This document shows, piece by piece, positions 24,195 through 25,757 of a stretch of DNA of 25,757 bases. Under the pieces are notes generated by a model. The model searched no databases. It was not told the DNA's origin and saw only the letters and a program-made list of their open reading frames with translations. The stretch comes from Lactobacillaceae bacterium UBA5807 (lineage in GTDB: Bacteria; Bacillota; Bacilli; Lactobacillales; Lactobacillaceae): assembly GCA_002418005.1 (NCBI GenBank), contig DIDF01000058.1, positions 1 through 25,757 of the forward strand, given 5' to 3'. Position 1 is the first letter of the stretch. Each line of letters opens with the position of its first letter. A program made the position numbers and the translations under genes.

Positions 24195-24590
24195 ATGCTA
24201 AACTTATTCGTAGCCCAGAGTAGTGCTTCTAGTCGAAAAGCACGTGCATGGCTTAAGGAACACGATATTCCTTTCAAGGAAAGGAATATAAATTCGAATC
24301 CTTTGACTTCAGATGAAGTTAAAAAGATTTTACGACTTACAGAAAACGGTAGTGAAGATATTATTTCTACCAGATCCAATATTTACAAAAAATTGCATAT
24401 AGATATTGAGAACCTTTCAGTATCTCAATTAATCGATCTGGTAGTAAAATATCCGGATTTGATTAGAAGACCGATCATCCTTGATGATACGCGACTGGAA
24501 GTTGGTTTCAATGAGGAAGAAATCAGGCGCTTCTTGCCACGAAGTGTGCGTGAGGCAGAACTTCGGACCCTTGAGTCAAGAATTGGTTAG
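24195..24590 (+). CDS. Spx/ArsC-family regulator lacking the CXXC redox switch
   Basis: A 131-residue Spx-type protein, which would bind the RNA polymerase alpha C-terminal domain. Family features are clear: RKARAWLKEHDIPFKERNI near the N-terminus, the RPIILDD region (RRPI with the conserved Arg), and GFNEEEIRRFLPR at the C-terminal part. Canonical Spx has a CXXC at positions 10-13 forming the thioredoxin-like disulfide switch; here these residues are Ser-Ala-Ser-Ser, and the protein has no cysteine at all. It could act in a fixed 'reduced-like' state, antagonise another Spx, or sense something else. AGGGGG (24181-24186) is 8 nt from the ATG. The gene is divergent from the antiporter gene, and the two share a promoter-region motif. 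Confidence 0.9.
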   Translation: MLNLFVAQSSASSRKARAWLKEHDIPFKERNINSNPLTSDEVKKILRLTENGSEDIISTRSNIYKKLHIDIENLSVSQLIDLVVKYPDLIRRPIILDDTRLEVGFNEEEIRRFLPRSVREAELRTLESRIG

Positions 24591-24666
24591 TTGGAGTTGA
24601 TTGAATAACTTAATATTAACATGGATTAGGTTATTGATTTGATTAGTTTTTACTCCGGTTATCAAG

Positions 24667-24703
24667 ACGAGCAATCCAAATTTTGGGTCGTTCGTTTTTT
24701 TTT
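24667..24703 (+). terminator. Terminator of the spx-like gene
   Basis: ACGAGCAATCC (from 24667) pairs imperfectly (one mismatch, two G-U) with GGGTCGTTCGT (ending 24695) over an A/T loop, followed by nine Ts. Confidence 0.8.
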
Positions 24704-24786
24704 ATTTCTTAGAATTTTTCAATTTTGAATAGCTTCTAATTTTTAAATGCTGTAAGCTAAAAATAGTCTTACAAGGAGGGATTCAT

Positions 24787-25605
24787 TTGATTAAAATGAT
24801 TGCGCTGGATCTTGATAGAACTCTTCTTACCAGCGATAAAACAATAACAGCTTCAGCAGAAAAGATATTGAAGAATTTACATAAGCGTGGAATAAAGGTG
24901 GTTCTTTGTACTGGACGGCCAATTAACGCAATATGGGGATTAATTCAACAGCTCGGTTTGACTGGCAATGAAGATTACACAATTACTTTTAATGGTGCTT
25001 TGGTTGTTCACAATAATGATAGAAAGCCATTGTTTCAAGAAGGAATGACAAAGACCCAACTTCAATCTGTTTACGACTTTGCCAAGCAGCATCATACGCC
25101 ACTTGATGTTTTAGACTTCAAACAAGTATACGAAATTACTGATCTAAAGCCTTCGACATATAAGGAACAATTTAATGCCGGCAAAATGTCGGGCTCAATT
25201 CAGTTCTTGGACAGATCATTTAATCAGTTGAGTGACAAACAGAGTTATTCAAAAGCAATTATCAGCGATGTTGCAAAGCTTTTGGATAAAGATGTCAGTG
25301 ACATAGACGATAAAGTAGCCCAAAATTACCATATTGCTCGTTCCCAGCCGATGGTTTTGGAATTTCTTGCTCCTAAGATGGACAAAGTCGTGGGACTAAA
25401 AGCTTTGTTGAAACACTTCGGTTGGGATTTCTCAAATCTGATGGCTTTTGGGGATGGTCAAAATGATTTGGGCATGGTCAAAGCAGCAGGAGTTGGCGTA
25501 GCGATGGACAATGCCGAACCAGAAGTTAAAAAGGTAAGCAAGGCAACTACGTTAAGCAACGATAATGACGGGGTTGCGGTTTATTTGGAAAGGTATTTCT
25601 CTTAG
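24787..25605 (+). CDS. Cof-type HAD-superfamily phosphatase
   Basis: A 272-residue cytosolic HAD hydrolase of the Cof/YidA (IIB cap) class, which dephosphorylates sugar phosphates, flavin or pyridoxal phosphates. Motif I is DLDRTLL with Asp8 and Asp10 (usually DLDGTLL; Gly11 is Arg here), motif II CTGRP (Thr42), motif III Lys200, and motif IV GDGQND (222-227). The cap lies between about 85 and 190. The start is TTG at 24787, since AAGGAGGG (24773-24780) is correctly spaced for it and too far from the ATG at 24796. Its TAG stop is the first three bases of palindromic element C. Confidence 0.92.
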   Translation: MIKMIALDLDRTLLTSDKTITASAEKILKNLHKRGIKVVLCTGRPINAIWGLIQQLGLTGNEDYTITFNGALVVHNNDRKPLFQEGMTKTQLQSVYDFAKQHHTPLDVLDFKQVYEITDLKPSTYKEQFNAGKMSGSIQFLDRSFNQLSDKQSYSKAIISDVAKLLDKDVSDIDDKVAQNYHIARSQPMVLEFLAPKMDKVVGLKALLKHFGWDFSNLMAFGDGQNDLGMVKAAGVGVAMDNAEPEVKKVSKATTLSNDNDGVAVYLERYFS

Positions 25606-25674
25606 ACAGAGAGAATGTAGCCGTATAGCTACTGTAGCCTAAGAAGCTGGCTACATTCTCGCATTTCAGCTATA
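25603..25674 (-). repeat. Palindromic element copy C at the HAD gene stop codon
   Basis: Read on the minus strand: TATAGCTGAAA (25674-25664), 13 bases, CCAGCTTCTTAGG, ending in the complement of TAGACAGAG (plus 25603-25611). Arms GAGAATGTAGCC (25611-25622) and GGCTACATTCTC (25649-25660) pair perfectly over 12 bp; an inner GTAGCC/GGCTAC (25634-25639, 25649-25654) offers an alternative stem. The first three bases TAG are the stop codon of the HAD gene. The remaining 83 bp to the window edge show nothing I can assign. Confidence 0.75.
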
Positions 25675-25757
25675 AAAATTTGGAGCTTTTAGTAGTCTGT
25701 AGTTTAAACCTAGAAAAATAATCAAAAAATAAGTAATTAGGGTCCGTCTTAAAACAT

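Overview
The window is low-GC chromosomal DNA from a Gram-positive bacterium, most likely a member of the Lactobacillaceae. The evidence is strong AGGAGG-type ribosome sites, several TTG starts, a T-box leader, an Apf-like secreted protein, VanZ/RDD and DedA membrane proteins, Spx, RNase Y and a lone ArgR/ornithine carbamoyltransferase pair. I cannot name genus or species. I see no phage, insertion sequence or CRISPR array; the genes are ordinary chromosomal ones.

Layout. 1-3.7 kb: tail of an unknown gene, an aldo/keto reductase (-), a DedA protein (+), and a greA then VanZ-RDD pair (-). 3.7-7.5 kb (+): two overlapping lipoprotein genes (the second a class-A beta-lactamase fold), an Apf-like secreted protein, and a PbuX-type xanthine permease. 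7.5-11.3 kb: a LysR regulator (-) divergent from a GH65 disaccharide phosphorylase (+) broken by two in-frame TAA codons. 11.3-12.9 kb (+): argR-argF with a clear promoter and two candidate ArgR sites. 12.9-13.3 kb: tandem palindromic repeats. 13.3-15.2 kb: an O6-alkylguanine-DNA alkyltransferase (+) convergent with an XRE regulator/methyltransferase operon (-). 15.3-17.9 kb (+): a membrane-anchored alpha/beta hydrolase and RNase Y. 18.0-20.0 kb (+): a T-box riboswitch controlling two overlapping isocitrate lyase/PEP mutase family genes. 20.3-24.0 kb (-): a 5'-nucleotidase-family enzyme and a CPA1 Na+/H+ antiporter, the latter again broken by two in-frame TAA codons. 24.2-25.6 kb (+): an Spx-family protein without its CXXC pair, and a Cof-type HAD phosphatase.

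Most notable points. (1) The GH65 and antiporter genes each keep one full-length frame but contain two TAA codons: four nonsense codons and no frameshift. (2) A dispersed imperfect-palindrome family, apparently five copies, has conserved ends (TATAGCTGAAA, 13 variable bases, CCAG; other end TAGACAGAG or similar). Three copies start at or next to the stop codon of the preceding gene. (3) A T-box drives a gene pair in which the first product looks like a catalytically degenerate paralogue of the second, methylisocitrate-lyase-like enzyme. (4) The Spx homologue has Ser at both redox-switch cysteine positions, and a TATTACTAATA motif is shared between its promoter and the leader of the divergent antiporter gene.
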